A DNA stretch of 64,000 bases from Pseudomonas fluorescens (GTDB lineage: Bacteria > Pseudomonadota > Gammaproteobacteria > Pseudomonadales > Pseudomonadaceae), in assembly GCF_001307155.1 (NCBI RefSeq), contig NZ_CP012830.1, positions 4,710,501-4,774,500 of the forward strand. Direction: 5' to 3'. Positions 29,715 to 39,900 of this stretch are shown piece after piece. The position numbers and the translations under genes are program-made. Below the pieces are notes generated by a model. The model saw only the letters and a list, made by a program, of their open reading frames with translations, was not told the DNA's origin and searched no databases. Each line of letters begins with the position of its first letter. The stretch's first letter is position 1.

Positions 29715-32006
29715 ATGTCGTATCGCGTTTTCATCAGCCTCTTTGTGCTGCTTATAAGCAGTGTCGCCACAGCACAAGGCACGGCGCCGGCGATCTCATA
29801 CACCCGCGACGTTCAGCCGATCTTCACTGAAAAATGCGTGGCCTGCCATGCCTGCTATGACGCCGCCTGTCAGCTCAATCTGGGCAGTGGCGAAGGTGCA
29901 GCGCGGGGCGCGAACAAGATTCCGGTCTATGCCGGCGAGCGCAGTAAGGCGTCGGAGCCGACACGGCTGTTTTATGACGCCTTTGGCAAAGCCGCCTGGC
30001 AACGCAAGGACTTCTACTCGGTACTCGATGCTCAGGGCAGTCAAGCGGCGCTGATGGCGCGCATGCTCGAACTCGGTCACCGGACGCCGCTGCAACCCAA
30101 CGCCAGGTTGCCGGAAGAGATTGTGCTGGGACTCAATCGCGAGACCATGTGCCCGATGCCAGGAGAGTTCGAGGCCTACGCCGGCGCCCATCCGAAAGAA
30201 GGCATGCCGCTGGCGGTGACCGGGCTGACCGATCAGCAGTACCAGACGCTGCAACGCTGGCTGGCCTCCGGTGCGCCAATCGACCAGCAGGGCCTGGTCC
30301 CGAGTGCCAGGGAAGCCTTGCAGGTGGTGCAGTGGGAAAACCTGCTGAACGCACCGGGCGCCCGTGAAAGTCTGGTAGCACGCTGGTTGTTCGAGCACTG
30401 GTTTCTGGCGCATATCTACTTCAAGGACGGCGAGCCGGGGCACTTCTTCCAGTGGGTGCGTTCGCGCACACCGACGGGCCAACCGATCGACCTGATCAAC
30501 AGTCGTCGCCCGAACGACGATCCGGGCACCCAGGTGTATTACCGCTTGTGGCCGGTGCAAGGGGTGATTGTGCACAAGACGCACATCACCTATCCGCTGA
30601 GCCCGGCGAAAATGGCCCGGATCAAAACCCTGTTCTACAACGGCAACTGGCAGGTTCACGCCTTGCCTGGTTATGGCCCGGAACGTCGGGCCAATCCGTT
30701 CGAGACCTTCCAGGCGATTCCGGCCCAGGCGCGGTATCAGTTCATGCTCGATAACGCCGAATACTTCGTGCGCACCTTTATCCGTGGCCCGGTCTGTCGC
30801 GGGCAGATCGCTACCGACGTGATCCGTGACAACTTCTGGGCGTTCTTCCAGGCGCCGGAACATGACTTGTACATCACCGATCCGAGTTATCGCGGCAAGG
30901 CCACGCCATTGCTGGCCATGCCCGGCCAGAATGACGATGTCGGCAGCGTGCTGAGCCTGTGGCATGCCTACCGCGACAAGCGTAACGAGTACGAAGCCTT
31001 GCGCCGTGACACCTACGCCAAGGCACACGCGCCGAGTTGGTCGACCTTGTGGGCCGGTAACGACAACGCCTTGCTGAGCATCTTCCGGCATTTTGACAGT
31101 GCTTCAGTGAACAAGGGGCTGATCGGTGAAGTGCCACAGACCATGTGGTTATTCGACTACCCGTTGCTGGAGCGCACCTATTATCAGCTGGCGGTCAACT
31201 TCGACGTGTTCGGCAACGTTTCCCATCAGGCGCAGACCCGGCTGTATTTCGACTTGATCCGTAACGGCGCCGAGCAGAATTTCCTGCGCCTGATGCCGGC
31301 CGATTCGCGTGACGGATATCTGGACGACTGGTATCAGAGCAGCGGCAAATTCAAGATGTGGCTGGATTACGAAAGCATCGACAACGATAAGCCGACTGCA
31401 CTGAAACTCGACGAGAAAGACCCGAAACGCGACTTCGTCCAGCAATTGCTGATGCGTTACGGTGACCTGAACGCCAGTCCTGATCCGATCAATCGCTGCG
31501 ATGGCGCTTATTGCTCACGGCCCAATATCGATCCGGCCTTGCAGAATGCCGAGCAGGCATTGAGTCGCCTGACCGCACGCCCGGCGGCCGGGCTCAAGGT
31601 GATCGACCAGTTGCCGGAAGCGACGATGCTGCGCATCGAAAGTCGCAGCGGCAAGCGCGAGGTGTACAGCCTGCTGCGCAACCGTGCCCACAGCAACGTG
31701 GCGTTCCTGCTCGGTGAGGCATTGCGCTATCAGCCGGGGCTGGACACCTTGACCATTTATCCCGGTGTGCTCAGCAGCTATCCGAACTTCATGTTCAACA
31801 TTCCCGCTGAACAAGTACCGGCATTTGTCGCCGAGATGGAGAATGCCAAGAATGCCCAGGACTTCGAGAAAATCGTCGAGCGCTGGGGGATTCGTCGCAG
31901 CCATCCGCAGTTCTGGCAGTATTTCCACGATTTAAGCCGGTATATCCACGAGACCGATCCGGTGGAAGAGGGCGTACTGGACATGAATCGCTACGAAAAC
32001 CTCTGA
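29715..32006 (+). CDS. cti: Fatty acid cis/trans isomerase Cti
   Basis: Periplasmic heme enzyme that converts cis-unsaturated phospholipid acyl chains to trans, stiffening membranes under solvent or heat stress. From the ATG at MSYRVFISLFVLL it has 763 residues: a signal peptide (about 1-21, ending VATAQG) and a cytochrome c-type motif CVACH at 41-45. An ATG six codons upstream and a longer frame exist, but the chosen start places the signal peptide at the N-terminus. It is divergent from metH with 155 bp between them. Confidence 0.92.
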   Translation: MSYRVFISLFVLLISSVATAQGTAPAISYTRDVQPIFTEKCVACHACYDAACQLNLGSGEGAARGANKIPVYAGERSKASEPTRLFYDAFGKAAWQRKDFYSVLDAQGSQAALMARMLELGHRTPLQPNARLPEEIVLGLNRETMCPMPGEFEAYAGAHPKEGMPLAVTGLTDQQYQTLQRWLASGAPIDQQGLVPSAREALQVVQWENLLNAPGARESLVARWLFEHWFLAHIYFKDGEPGHFFQWVRSRTPTGQPIDLINSRRPNDDPGTQVYYRLWPVQGVIVHKTHITYPLSPAKMARIKTLFYNGNWQVHALPGYGPERRANPFETFQAIPAQARYQFMLDNAEYFVRTFIRGPVCRGQIATDVIRDNFWAFFQAPEHDLYITDPSYRGKATPLLAMPGQNDDVGSVLSLWHAYRDKRNEYEALRRDTYAKAHAPSWSTLWAGNDNALLSIFRHFDSASVNKGLIGEVPQTMWLFDYPLLERTYYQLAVNFDVFGNVSHQAQTRLYFDLIRNGAEQNFLRLMPADSRDGYLDDWYQSSGKFKMWLDYESIDNDKPTALKLDEKDPKRDFVQQLLMRYGDLNASPDPINRCDGAYCSRPNIDPALQNAEQALSRLTARPAAGLKVIDQLPEATMLRIESRSGKREVYSLLRNRAHSNVAFLLGEALRYQPGLDTLTIYPGVLSSYPNFMFNIPAEQVPAFVAEMENAKNAQDFEKIVERWGIRRSHPQFWQYFHDLSRYIHETDPVEEGVLDMNRYENL

Positions 32007-32064
32007 TCGAGCTGCCGGTCGCCCTGGCGGCGAGCGGATCTTTCCCGACAAAAATACTGGGACT

Positions 32065-32092
32065 TTGTCCGGCGCGATGATTGGCGTAAACT
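32065..32092 (+). promoter_or_regulatory. Candidate sigma-70 promoter of nfuA
   Basis: TTGTCC, a 16-base spacer and TAAACT precede the nfuA ATG by 25 bases. Each hexamer matches consensus at four of six positions. No Fe-S regulator site is evident. Confidence 0.4.
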
Positions 32093-32117
32093 GCGCCCAA
32101 GCCTGCGAGGAACTTCC

Positions 32118-32702
32118 ATGACCGCCATTACTATTACCGACGCCGCCCACGATTATCTGGCTGATCTGCTCTCCAAGCAGAACACCCCGGGGATCGGCAT
32201 TCGGGTCTTTATCACCCAGCCTGGCACTCAATACGCCGAAACCTGCATTGCCTATTGCAAGCCGGGCGAAGAAAAACCTGAAGACACGGCGCTGGGGCTG
32301 AAAAGCTTCACTGCTTACATCGACTCGTTCAGCGAAGCATTCCTGGACGATGCGGTGGTCGACTACGCCACTGACCGCATGGGCGGCCAACTGACCATCA
32401 AGGCGCCAAACGCCAAAGTACCGATGGTCAACGCCGACAGCCCGGTCAACGAGCGCATCAACTACTACCTGCAAACCGAAATCAACCCGGGGCTGGCCAG
32501 CCACGGCGGTCAGGTCAGCTTGATCGATGTGGTTGAAGACGGCATCGCCGTATTGAAGTTCGGTGGCGGCTGCCAGGGCTGCGGCCAGGCTGACGTGACC
32601 CTGAAGGAAGGCATCGAGCGCACGCTGCTTGAGCGTATTCCCGAGCTCAAAGGTGTCCGTGACGTGACCGACCACACGCAGAAAGAAAACGCCTACTACT
32701 AA
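32118..32702 (+). CDS. nfuA: Fe-S biogenesis protein NfuA
   Basis: Carrier that delivers 4Fe-4S clusters to apo-proteins. It is 194 residues: an N-terminal degenerate A-type domain (about 1-95) and a C-terminal Nfu domain whose cluster ligands are Cys152 and Cys155 (GGGCQGCGQADV). GAGGAA precedes the ATG. It stands alone between cti and a REPIN. Confidence 0.95.
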   Translation: MTAITITDAAHDYLADLLSKQNTPGIGIRVFITQPGTQYAETCIAYCKPGEEKPEDTALGLKSFTAYIDSFSEAFLDDAVVDYATDRMGGQLTIKAPNAKVPMVNADSPVNERINYYLQTEINPGLASHGGQVSLIDVVEDGIAVLKFGGGCQGCGQADVTLKEGIERTLLERIPELKGVRDVTDHTQKENAYY

Positions 32703-32733
32703 GGTGTTCGCTGCGACATGAAAAAACGGCGCT

Positions 32734-32863
32734 GTGGCGAGGGAGCTTGCTCCCGCTCGATTGCGAAGCAATCGCAAGCCAGTCGATGCATTTACCCGTA
32801 ATGAATGCGTTGGCTGATTTTGGGACCGCTTTGCGGTCCAGCGGGAGCAAGCTCCCTCGCCAC
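32734..32863. repeat. REPIN (REP doublet), copy 2
   Basis: A 130-bp element with GTGGCGAGGGAGCTTGCTCC at the left and its inverse at the right, between the convergent nfuA and cobM genes. It is the same length as copy 1. Confidence 0.9.
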
Positions 32864-32870
32864 AAGTGCT

Positions 32871-33617
32871 TCAGGGGCGATACAAATGTGCATGCCCGGC
32901 GCGGTACAGCGACGATTCGCTGAAGGTGTCACTGCCCAGCACCCGACCCACCAGAATCAGCGCCGTACGTCGAAATCCCTTGGCCTGAACCTTTTCGGCG
33001 ATGTCTGTCAGCGTTCCCACCACCCAATCCTGGTCCGGCCAGCTGGCCCGATGAACCACTGCAATCGGACAATCTGCGCCGTAATGCGGCAGCAGTTCAG
33101 CGACGATTTTCTCCAGGTGATTGACCCCCAGATGAATCGCCATGGTCGCGCCATGCTGGGCCAGGCTGCTGAATTCTTCGCCTGGCGGCATCGCGGTCTT
33201 GTCGGCGTAGCGGGTCAGGATGACGCTTTGCGAGATGTCCGGTAGCGTCAGCTCGGCGCCCAACAGCGCTGCACACGCAGCAGTGGCGGTGACGCCAGGG
33301 ATGATTTCAAACGGAATGTTCAGCTCGCGCAGATAACGAATCTGCTCGCCGATCGCCCCATACAGGCTCGGATCGCCGGAATGCACGCGTGCCACATCCT
33401 GGCCTTTGTCGTGGGCGACTCTGATCAGTTCGATGATCTGTTCCAGGTGCAATTCGGCGCTGTTGACCACCTGTTCAGCCTGATGGCCTTCCAATACGGC
33501 TTCAGGTACCAGCGAGCCGGCGTAGATGATCACCGGGCAACTGCGAATCAGTCGCTGGCCCTTGACCGTGATCAGTTCCGGGTCGCCGGGACCTGCGCCA
33601 ATGAAGTAGACGGTCAT
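32871..33617 (-). CDS. cobM: Precorrin-4 C11-methyltransferase
   Basis: SAM-dependent methylation of precorrin-4 at C-11 in aerobic cobalamin synthesis. It is 248 residues from MTVYFIGAGPGDPELITVKG, preceded by AGGAG. The tetrapyrrole methylase motifs GAGPGDPELIT (6-16) and VHSGDPSLYGA (about 77-87) are present. The frame extends 18 codons upstream without family likeness. It is the last gene of the riboswitch-led cbtB-cbtA-cobE-cobM set, 81 bp after cobE. Confidence 0.93.
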   Translation of the reverse strand: MTVYFIGAGPGDPELITVKGQRLIRSCPVIIYAGSLVPEAVLEGHQAEQVVNSAELHLEQIIELIRVAHDKGQDVARVHSGDPSLYGAIGEQIRYLRELNIPFEIIPGVTATAACAALLGAELTLPDISQSVILTRYADKTAMPPGEEFSSLAQHGATMAIHLGVNHLEKIVAELLPHYGADCPIAVVHRASWPDQDWVVGTLTDIAEKVQAKGFRRTALILVGRVLGSDTFSESSLYRAGHAHLYRP

Positions 33618-33698
33618 GGCCGGCTCCTGTGAAAAATTGTCAAAGCAAGGCTTCAGATGAAGATTGCTCATGATCGAAGGCGGGGATTATCGAGGATT

Positions 33699-34112
33699 TT
33701 ACGCGGCGCCGGCCAATGCAAACGTCGCCTGGGCATATTTTTGTCGCGGGATCAGCAGTTTTGCCGGTGTCTGCGCCAGTTGTTCCGCGAGGGCCAGTGC
33801 GGCACTTTCCGCTATGCCATAGCAGCCGGTGCGCTCGAAAGCGATTTGCGAGCGATGGCTGAGTTGCGCTTGATAGCTGGAAAGTTGCTCGCTGCTGAAG
33901 CAGATCAGTGGCAGTGACAGTTGCCGGGCCAACTCGATCAGACCGGGCTCATCACGTTTCAGATCGATGCTGGCCAAGGCCTTGATCGCCTGTAATTCGA
34001 TGTGATGAGCCTGCAACGCCTGGTCGAGCAACGTGCGCAGCGTGCTGGCCGGGCAGCCGCGCTGGCAGCCCAGGCCGACCACCAGGGTCGGCGCTGCGCG
34101 CGTTTCACTCAT
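33699..34112 (-). CDS. cobE: Cobalamin biosynthesis protein CobE
   Basis: A 137-residue protein related to the C-terminal domain of CbiG, with LVVGLGCQRGCPASTL at the N-terminus and GCYGIAESAALALA near residue 96. CobE is tied to the aerobic cobalamin route, where its step is less defined than those of the methyltransferases. The start overlaps the cbtA stop by four bases. Confidence 0.9.
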   Translation of the reverse strand: MSETRAAPTLVVGLGCQRGCPASTLRTLLDQALQAHHIELQAIKALASIDLKRDEPGLIELARQLSLPLICFSSEQLSSYQAQLSHRSQIAFERTGCYGIAESAALALAEQLAQTPAKLLIPRQKYAQATFALAGAA

Positions 34113-34810
34113 GCGTGGTATTGACCATCGCTTTTGCGGCGGAACAACCAGGCGCTGATCAGGCCCATGGCCAGCCAGAACGCGGCGTTGGTCAACTGCG
34201 AGGCGATCTTGAATTGCGCTTCGAGGGCTTCGGGGGCCAGCATCGAATGCACTTCAGGCTGCGGCGCGCCGATGATGTGCGGCACGGCCAGAATGGCGAC
34301 ACCGAGCACTTTCAGCAGCCAATGCCGGGCGAACACGATCAGCGCGATACCGACAGCGGTGGACGCTGCCGTGCTGATCCACCAGATCTGCCGTTGTGCC
34401 AGGTCTGCGGCGGCAGTTCCCGGCAATTCCGGCGGCAAACCCAGGGTTGGTGCGAGGACGAAGGTCGCGTAACCGGCCAGTCCCCAGAGCAGACCTTGGG
34501 AGGTGCGAGTCGGCGCGCGCAGGGTGTAGAGACCCGCGAGCATCAGCGCAAAACCGACGGCGACCACCAGATTACCGCCAGTGGTCGACAGCACGCGCTG
34601 CCAGCCATCTTCCGGCTCCCAAGCCTCTGCATCGTGGGTGTGGCCAGCCATGGCGCCTTCGGCATGTTCATGGACTTCAGCCGCCGGGGCTTTTTCGTAG
34701 GTCTCCGCCTGAAGAATCAGCGGCGCGACCCAGAAGCTTTGCAGCAGGGTCAGCAGCAGGGCGGCCAGCAAGCCGGTGAAACCTGCGGTTTGCGCTATAC
34801 GCTTGATCAT
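34109..34810 (-). CDS. cbtA: Predicted cobalt transporter CbtA
   Basis: Inner-membrane protein of 233 residues with five to six hydrophobic segments, from MIKRIAQTAGFTGLLAALL. A His/Glu-rich loop follows the first segment (AEVHEHAEGAMAGHTHDAE, about 45-63), suited to cobalt binding. A longer frame starting upstream reads through cbtB. CbtA is a predicted cobalt importer found behind cobalamin riboswitches and paired with CbtB, as here. Confidence 0.88.
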   Translation of the reverse strand: MIKRIAQTAGFTGLLAALLLTLLQSFWVAPLILQAETYEKAPAAEVHEHAEGAMAGHTHDAEAWEPEDGWQRVLSTTGGNLVVAVGFALMLAGLYTLRAPTRTSQGLLWGLAGYATFVLAPTLGLPPELPGTAAADLAQRQIWWISTAASTAVGIALIVFARHWLLKVLGVAILAVPHIIGAPQPEVHSMLAPEALEAQFKIASQLTNAAFWLAMGLISAWLFRRKSDGQYHA

Positions 34811-34821
34811 CTCGGCAGGTC

Positions 34822-35013
34822 TCAGTGGCACGGGAACGCAGAACTGTGACGGGTATCGTGGGCGGCGTTGTGCACCGCGTCGATGTGCGAGAAGCCGGCG
34901 AAATACACAAGGCACGCGCCCAGAATCGATGCGCCAATAGCGGCAACGAGGCGTTGGCTCAGGGTGGAGGTGGTGCTGGCGGTGACGTGGCGAGTGCTGC
35001 TGATGATCGACAT
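34822..35013 (-). CDS. cbtB: Cobalt transporter subunit CbtB
   Basis: A 63-residue protein with one membrane helix (about 23-41) and a His-rich C-terminus, HNAAHDTRHSSAFPCH, the usual CbtB metal-binding end. It is the first gene behind the leftward cobalamin riboswitch and lies 11 bases before cbtA. Confidence 0.9.
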   Translation of the reverse strand: MSIISSTRHVTASTTSTLSQRLVAAIGASILGACLVYFAGFSHIDAVHNAAHDTRHSSAFPCH

Positions 35014-35114
35014 GGCGCTTCCCTCTGGTCAGTCAGTGGGTGAATCGAGCGCATGTAAACCCCCGCGAGCCGGGCACGCAGAGGCTAAAACAGCGCCCGC
35101 CCACCGCGGGTTTG

Positions 35115-35330
35115 TTATTGATGTGTTGCGGGCCGGTCTCCGGGCTCACGAGGGGCTGGCATTCGCCGAACCTGCAAGAATCGCCTTCCCATGCCGAACT
35201 GCTGGCACAGTGGATCTGATTCTTCGCTCGCTTACCGTTGCGGGGGCAGCACCGGACTGACATGGCTTTTGAGTAAAGCACATGATTCACCGGTTTCCCG
35301 TTTCACCCTGTGAAGGGCACCCGTAACAAG
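35115..35330 (-). promoter_or_regulatory. Cobalamin riboswitch, leftward
   Basis: The minus strand carries the conserved core CTGCCCCCGCAACGGTAA and, further on, the 3' B12 box AGCCCGGAGACCGGCC (35131-35146), with the intermediate stems between. It lies about 100 bases upstream of cbtB and should repress the cbtB-cbtA-cobE-cobM set when adenosylcobalamin is plentiful. Confidence 0.92.
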
Positions 35331-35405
35331 GCGTGTAGGAGAGCATGGGCGAGGGCGGGGCGTCAATTGGCAAGCGTTCTCAGATGGAGGGTTACGCAGA
35401 GTCCT

Positions 35406-35525
35406 GTGGCGAGGGGGCTTGCCCCCGCTGGGTCGCGAAGCGGCCCCCTGTGTTCTTTCGGGTACATCACATGCACAGGATTTGCGACGGCTTCGCCGCC
35501 GAGCGGGGGCAAGCCCCCTCGCCAC
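35406..35525. repeat. REPIN (REP doublet), copy 3, between two riboswitches
   Basis: GTGGCGAGGGGGCTTGCCCC at the left is inverted at the right as GGGGCAAGCCCCCTCGCCAC. This is a sequence variant of the other copies (GGGGG replacing GGGAG on both arms, so paired changes). It sits between the two divergent riboswitches. Confidence 0.9.
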
Positions 35526-35571
35526 AGTGGATCGCGAACATTGACCCGCCCCGATGCGATGCGTAGCCTTG

Positions 35572-35765
35572 CGCTTTCGAGGTTCTTTGGTGCGTGCGCC
35601 GAAGCTAAGAAGGGAACGCGGTCGATGCCGCGGCTGCCCCCGCAACTGTGAACGGTTTCGTTTCTGCCATGCCACTGCGCTCTTTTGTTTTCAGGCGCGG
35701 GAAGGTGCAGGAACCGCCAGTCGAAAGACTGGCCCACCGTCAGCCAGGAGACCTGCCTCGCTACA
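35572..35765 (+). promoter_or_regulatory. Cobalamin riboswitch, rightward
   Basis: The plus strand shows CGGCTGCCCCCGCAACTGTG and the 3' B12 box AGCCAGGAGACCTGCC at 35742-35757, about 115 bases before the cobW ATG. It should control cobW-cobN and perhaps the chelatase ATPase beyond. Reading frames that begin within it are not real coding sequence. Confidence 0.92.
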
Positions 35766-35872
35766 GATTCTCACTACAACCGGGCGGGGTGATCCGGTGG
35801 CGAATTCTTCCGCGCGCTCAAGCGCTGCCGGTTGTCGTCCCGTATGCCCGCCACCTTGCCAAAGGGCATCCG

Positions 35873-36940
35873 ATGAAAACACTGGCCAAACTTCCCGTCA
35901 CCATCGTTACCGGCTTCCTCGGCTCGGGCAAAACCACCTTGCTGCGGCACATGCTCGATAACGCCCAGGGCCGACGCATCGCGGTGATCGTCAACGAGTT
36001 TGGCGAGCTGGGCATTGACGGCGAAATCCTCAAGCAATGCTCCATCGGCTGCACTGAAGAAGAAGCCAACGGCCGCGTGTATGAACTGGCCAACGGCTGC
36101 TTGTGCTGCACGGTTCAGGAAGAGTTCTTCCCGGTGATGCGCGAACTGGTTGCCCGTCGCGGCGACCTCGACCACATCCTTATCGAAACCTCTGGCCTGG
36201 CCCTGCCAAAACCGTTGGTCCAGGCCTTCCAGTGGCCGGAAATCCGCAGCGCCTGCACCGTGGATGCGGTGATCACCGTGGTCGACAGCCCGGCCGTGGC
36301 CGCTGGCACTTTCGCCGCGTTCCCGGATCAGGTCGATGCCCAGCGCAAACTCGACCCGAACCTGGACCATGAATCACCGCTGCACGAGCTGTTCGCCGAC
36401 CAACTGGCCAGCGCCGACCTGGTGATCCTCAACAAGGCCGACCTGATCAGCCCGGCGGATCTGGCCAAAGTGCGCCTGGAAGTCGCCGAAGAGCTGCCGC
36501 CCGCGGTGAAAATCATCGAAGCCAGCAGCGGTCGCTTGCCGCTGGACGTGCTGATCGGCCTGGGCGCCGGCTCTGAAGAGCACATCGACGGACGTCACAG
36601 TCACCACGACCATCACCATGATGGCGATGACCACGACGACCACGATCACGACGCTTTCGATTCGATTTCCATCGAACTGCCGCAAGCCGATGAAAGCCTG
36701 TTGCTTGATGCCTTGACCCAATTGGTGGTCCAGCACGGCATTTTGCGAGTCAAGGGTTTCGCCGCAATCCCGAACAAACCGATGCGCTTGCTGATCCAGG
36801 GCGTGGGCACACGTTTCGACAAGCATTTCGATCGTCAGTGGGGCGCAGACGAAGCGCGCAGCACCCGTCTGGTGCTGATCGGCCAGCAACTGGACGCCGT
36901 CTTGCTCGAAGCGCAATTGCGCGCCGCGCTCAGCGTTTAA
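35873..36940 (+). CDS. cobW: CobW metallochaperone GTPase
   Basis: G3E-family GTPase thought to deliver Co(II) to the cobaltochelatase. It is 355 residues from MKTLAKLPVTIVTG, with the P-loop GFLGSGKT at 14-21, the metal-binding CLCC at 76-79, and a His/Asp-rich stretch around 240-260 (HSHHDHHHDGDDHDDHDHD). The frame runs 75 codons upstream, but that is riboswitch. cobN follows after three bases, so the two are coupled. Confidence 0.94.
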   Translation: MKTLAKLPVTIVTGFLGSGKTTLLRHMLDNAQGRRIAVIVNEFGELGIDGEILKQCSIGCTEEEANGRVYELANGCLCCTVQEEFFPVMRELVARRGDLDHILIETSGLALPKPLVQAFQWPEIRSACTVDAVITVVDSPAVAAGTFAAFPDQVDAQRKLDPNLDHESPLHELFADQLASADLVILNKADLISPADLAKVRLEVAEELPPAVKIIEASSGRLPLDVLIGLGAGSEEHIDGRHSHHDHHHDGDDHDDHDHDAFDSISIELPQADESLLLDALTQLVVQHGILRVKGFAAIPNKPMRLLIQGVGTRFDKHFDRQWGADEARSTRLVLIGQQLDAVLLEAQLRAALSV

Positions 36941-36943
36941 CCC

Positions 36944-39900
36944 ATGCACCTGCTCAGGACCCAGCCCGGCGGTTTCGTCTCGGATGACAACATTGCCGAC
37001 CTTGGCCAAACCCCCGCCGAGCTGGTGATTCTGTGCAGCGGCGACTCCAGTCTGGCGCTGCTCGCCGAAGCGGCGCAGCAGTTGCCCGAGGACTATCCGA
37101 GCCTGCGTTTGGCCAACCCGATGCAGGTGCAGAACCACGCCTCGGTCGACTTGTATGTCGACGAAGTGCTGCGCCACGCCAAGGTGATTCTGATCTCGCT
37201 GCACGGCGGGATCGCCTATTGGCGCTACGGCATCGAACGTCTGGTGGAGCTGTCGCAACGCGGTGTGCAACTGATTCTGGTGCCGGGCGATGACCGTCCT
37301 GACCCGGAGCTCAGCGACCTCAGTACCGTGCCTGTCGAAGACCGCGAGCGGCTTTGGCACTTTTTGCGTCAGGGCGGCATGGGCAATGCGCTGGATTTGT
37401 ATCGCTGTCTGGCCAGTCGTTGGCTGGGCCGCGATTACCACTGGTCCGAACCGCAGACCTTGCCACGTACCGCGATCTACCACCCACACAAAAGCAACGC
37501 GACGCTGGGCGATTGGCAAGCCGACTGGCAGCTTGATCAGCCGGTGGCGGCGGTGCTGTTTTACCGTTCGCACTTGCAGGCGGCGAACACCGCTTTCATC
37601 GATGTTTTCTGCCAGCGCTTGCGGGCGGCGGGGCTGAACCCGCTGCCGATAGCGCTGGCCAGTTTGAAAGAGCCCGGCTGCCTGACGGTGGGCGAGGATT
37701 GGCTGGATGAGGTGCAGGCCTCGGTGATTCTGAACACCACCGGGTTTGCTCAATCGAGCCCCGAAGCCCCGCATCTGCGGCCCTTCCGGCGCAATATCCC
37801 GGTGATCCAGGCGATCTGCGCCCAGGACAACGAACCCGGTTGGCGTGCCAGCGAGCAAGGGCTCGGCCCGCGGGATCTGGCGATGCACATCGCTTTGCCG
37901 GAGCTCGATGGGCGGATCATCAGCCGACCGATCAGTTTCAAGGATCTGGCTTGGCGCAGTGAGCGCAGTCAGTCCGATGTGGTCTGCTATCGACCGCAAC
38001 CTGAACGCATGGATTTTGTCGCTGAACTGGCGCGGCGCTGGGTCGAGTTGGCGCGGGTGGCGAATACTGAAAAACGCATTGCGCTGATCCTCGCCAACTA
38101 CCCGACTCGCGATGGGCGGATTGGCAACGGCGTTGGCCTCGACACGCCGGCTGCGGCGCTGAATATCTTGCGGGCGCTGCACGCCGAGGGCTATCCGTTG
38201 CCTGCCGATTTGCCGGAAAGCGGCACCGCATTGATTCAGCAATTGCTCGGCGGGGTCAGCAATGACCTGGAGAGCATCGACCTGCGCCCGTGCCAGCAAA
38301 GCCTGGCACTGGCCGACTATTATTCGATGTTCAACGCCTTGCCCGAGGCCAACCGCGCGGCGGTGCTGGAGCGTTGGGGATCGCCTGAAAACGACCCGAT
38401 GTTCCGCAGCGGACGAATGATGGTCGCAGGGCTCAGGTTTGGCCTGACCTTTGTCGGCATTCAGCCGGCGCGCGGTTATCAGGTTGATCCGAGCGCGGTC
38501 TATCACGATCCGGACCTGGTGCCGCCCCACGGTTACCTGGCGTTCTATTTCTGGTTGCGTCAGGCCTACGGCGCCCACGCGGTGATTCACGTCGGCAAGC
38601 ACGGTAACCTCGAATGGTTGCCGGGCAAGGGCGTTGGCCTGTCTGAAAGTTGCTGGCCAGATGCATTGCTCGGACCGCTGCCAAATATCTATCCGTTTAT
38701 CGTCAACGACCCGGGCGAGGGCGCGCAGGCTAAACGGCGGACGCAGGCGGTGATCATCGACCACCTGATGCCGCCGCTGACCCGCGCCGAAACCTACGGC
38801 CCGTTGCGCAATCTGGAACTGTTGGCCGACGAGTATTACGAAGCCCAATTGCTCGACCCACGCCGTGCGCGGGAGTTGCAGCGCGACATCCTCAATCTGG
38901 TGCGTGAAACCCATATCGACCGTGAATTGCAGCTGGACGAGAAGCTCGACAGCGACGCCGATGCCGCGATCTGGTTGCCGCGTCTGGACACCTATTTGTG
39001 CGACCTGAAAGAGTCACAGATCCGCGATGGCCTGCACGTGTTCGGCGAATCGCCAAGCGGGCGTCTGCGCATCGACACCTTGCTGGCGTTGCTGCGCATT
39101 CCGCGCGGTGACGGTCGAGGGGCGCAATCGAGCCTGTTGCGGGCCTTGGCCAAGGCGTTCACGCTCGGGTTCGATCCACTGGATTGTGTGTTATCCGATC
39201 CTTGGTCCGGTCCGAAACCGACTGAATTGCAGACGCTCAGCGCTGAGGCATGGCGCACCGCTGGCGACACTCGCGAACGTCTTGAGCTGTTCGCCGCGCA
39301 GTTGATCGAGCAGGCGCTCAGCGCTGATGTCGAGTTGTTGAGTCAGCCCGGCTGGGGTGACGTCAGCGCGATCATCGGCAGCTTGCGTGACGTCGTCGCA
39401 CCGCGCCTGGACGCCTGCGGCCCGGCAGAAATGCGCGGTCTGCTGGATGCGCTCAGTGGTCGCTTTGTTCCGGCAGGGCCTAGCGGCGCACCGAGTCGCG
39501 GACGCCTCGATGTGCTGCCCACCGGGCGCAATTTTTACTCGGTGGACGTGCGCAACCTGCCGACCACCACCGCCTGGCGCATTGGTTTCCAGTCGGCGAA
39601 CCTGATTCTTGAACGGCACCTGCAGGACCACGGCGATCATTTGCGCCAGTTGGGTTTGTCGGTCTGGGGCACGGCGACCATGCGTACCGGCGGCGATGAC
39701 ATCGCCCAGGCCATGGCGCTGATGGGCGTGCGCCCGGTCTGGGCGACGGGCAGTCAGCGGGTCGACGACTTTGAAATACTGCCGCTGAGCCTGCTCGACC
39801 GGCCGCGCGTGGACGTGACGTTGCGCGTTTCCGGGTTCTTCCGCGATGCCTTCGCCAACCTGATTCGGTTGTTCGATGCCGCCGTGCAAGCGGTTGCCGC

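Noticed and set aside
35648..35872. N-terminal extension of cobW
   Set aside because: The added 75 codons lie within the cobalamin riboswitch and its leader. The CobW family start is the ATG at 35873.
36374..38914. 846-codon leftward frame opposite cobW and cobN
   Set aside because: It spans two verified genes on the other strand and has no family features.
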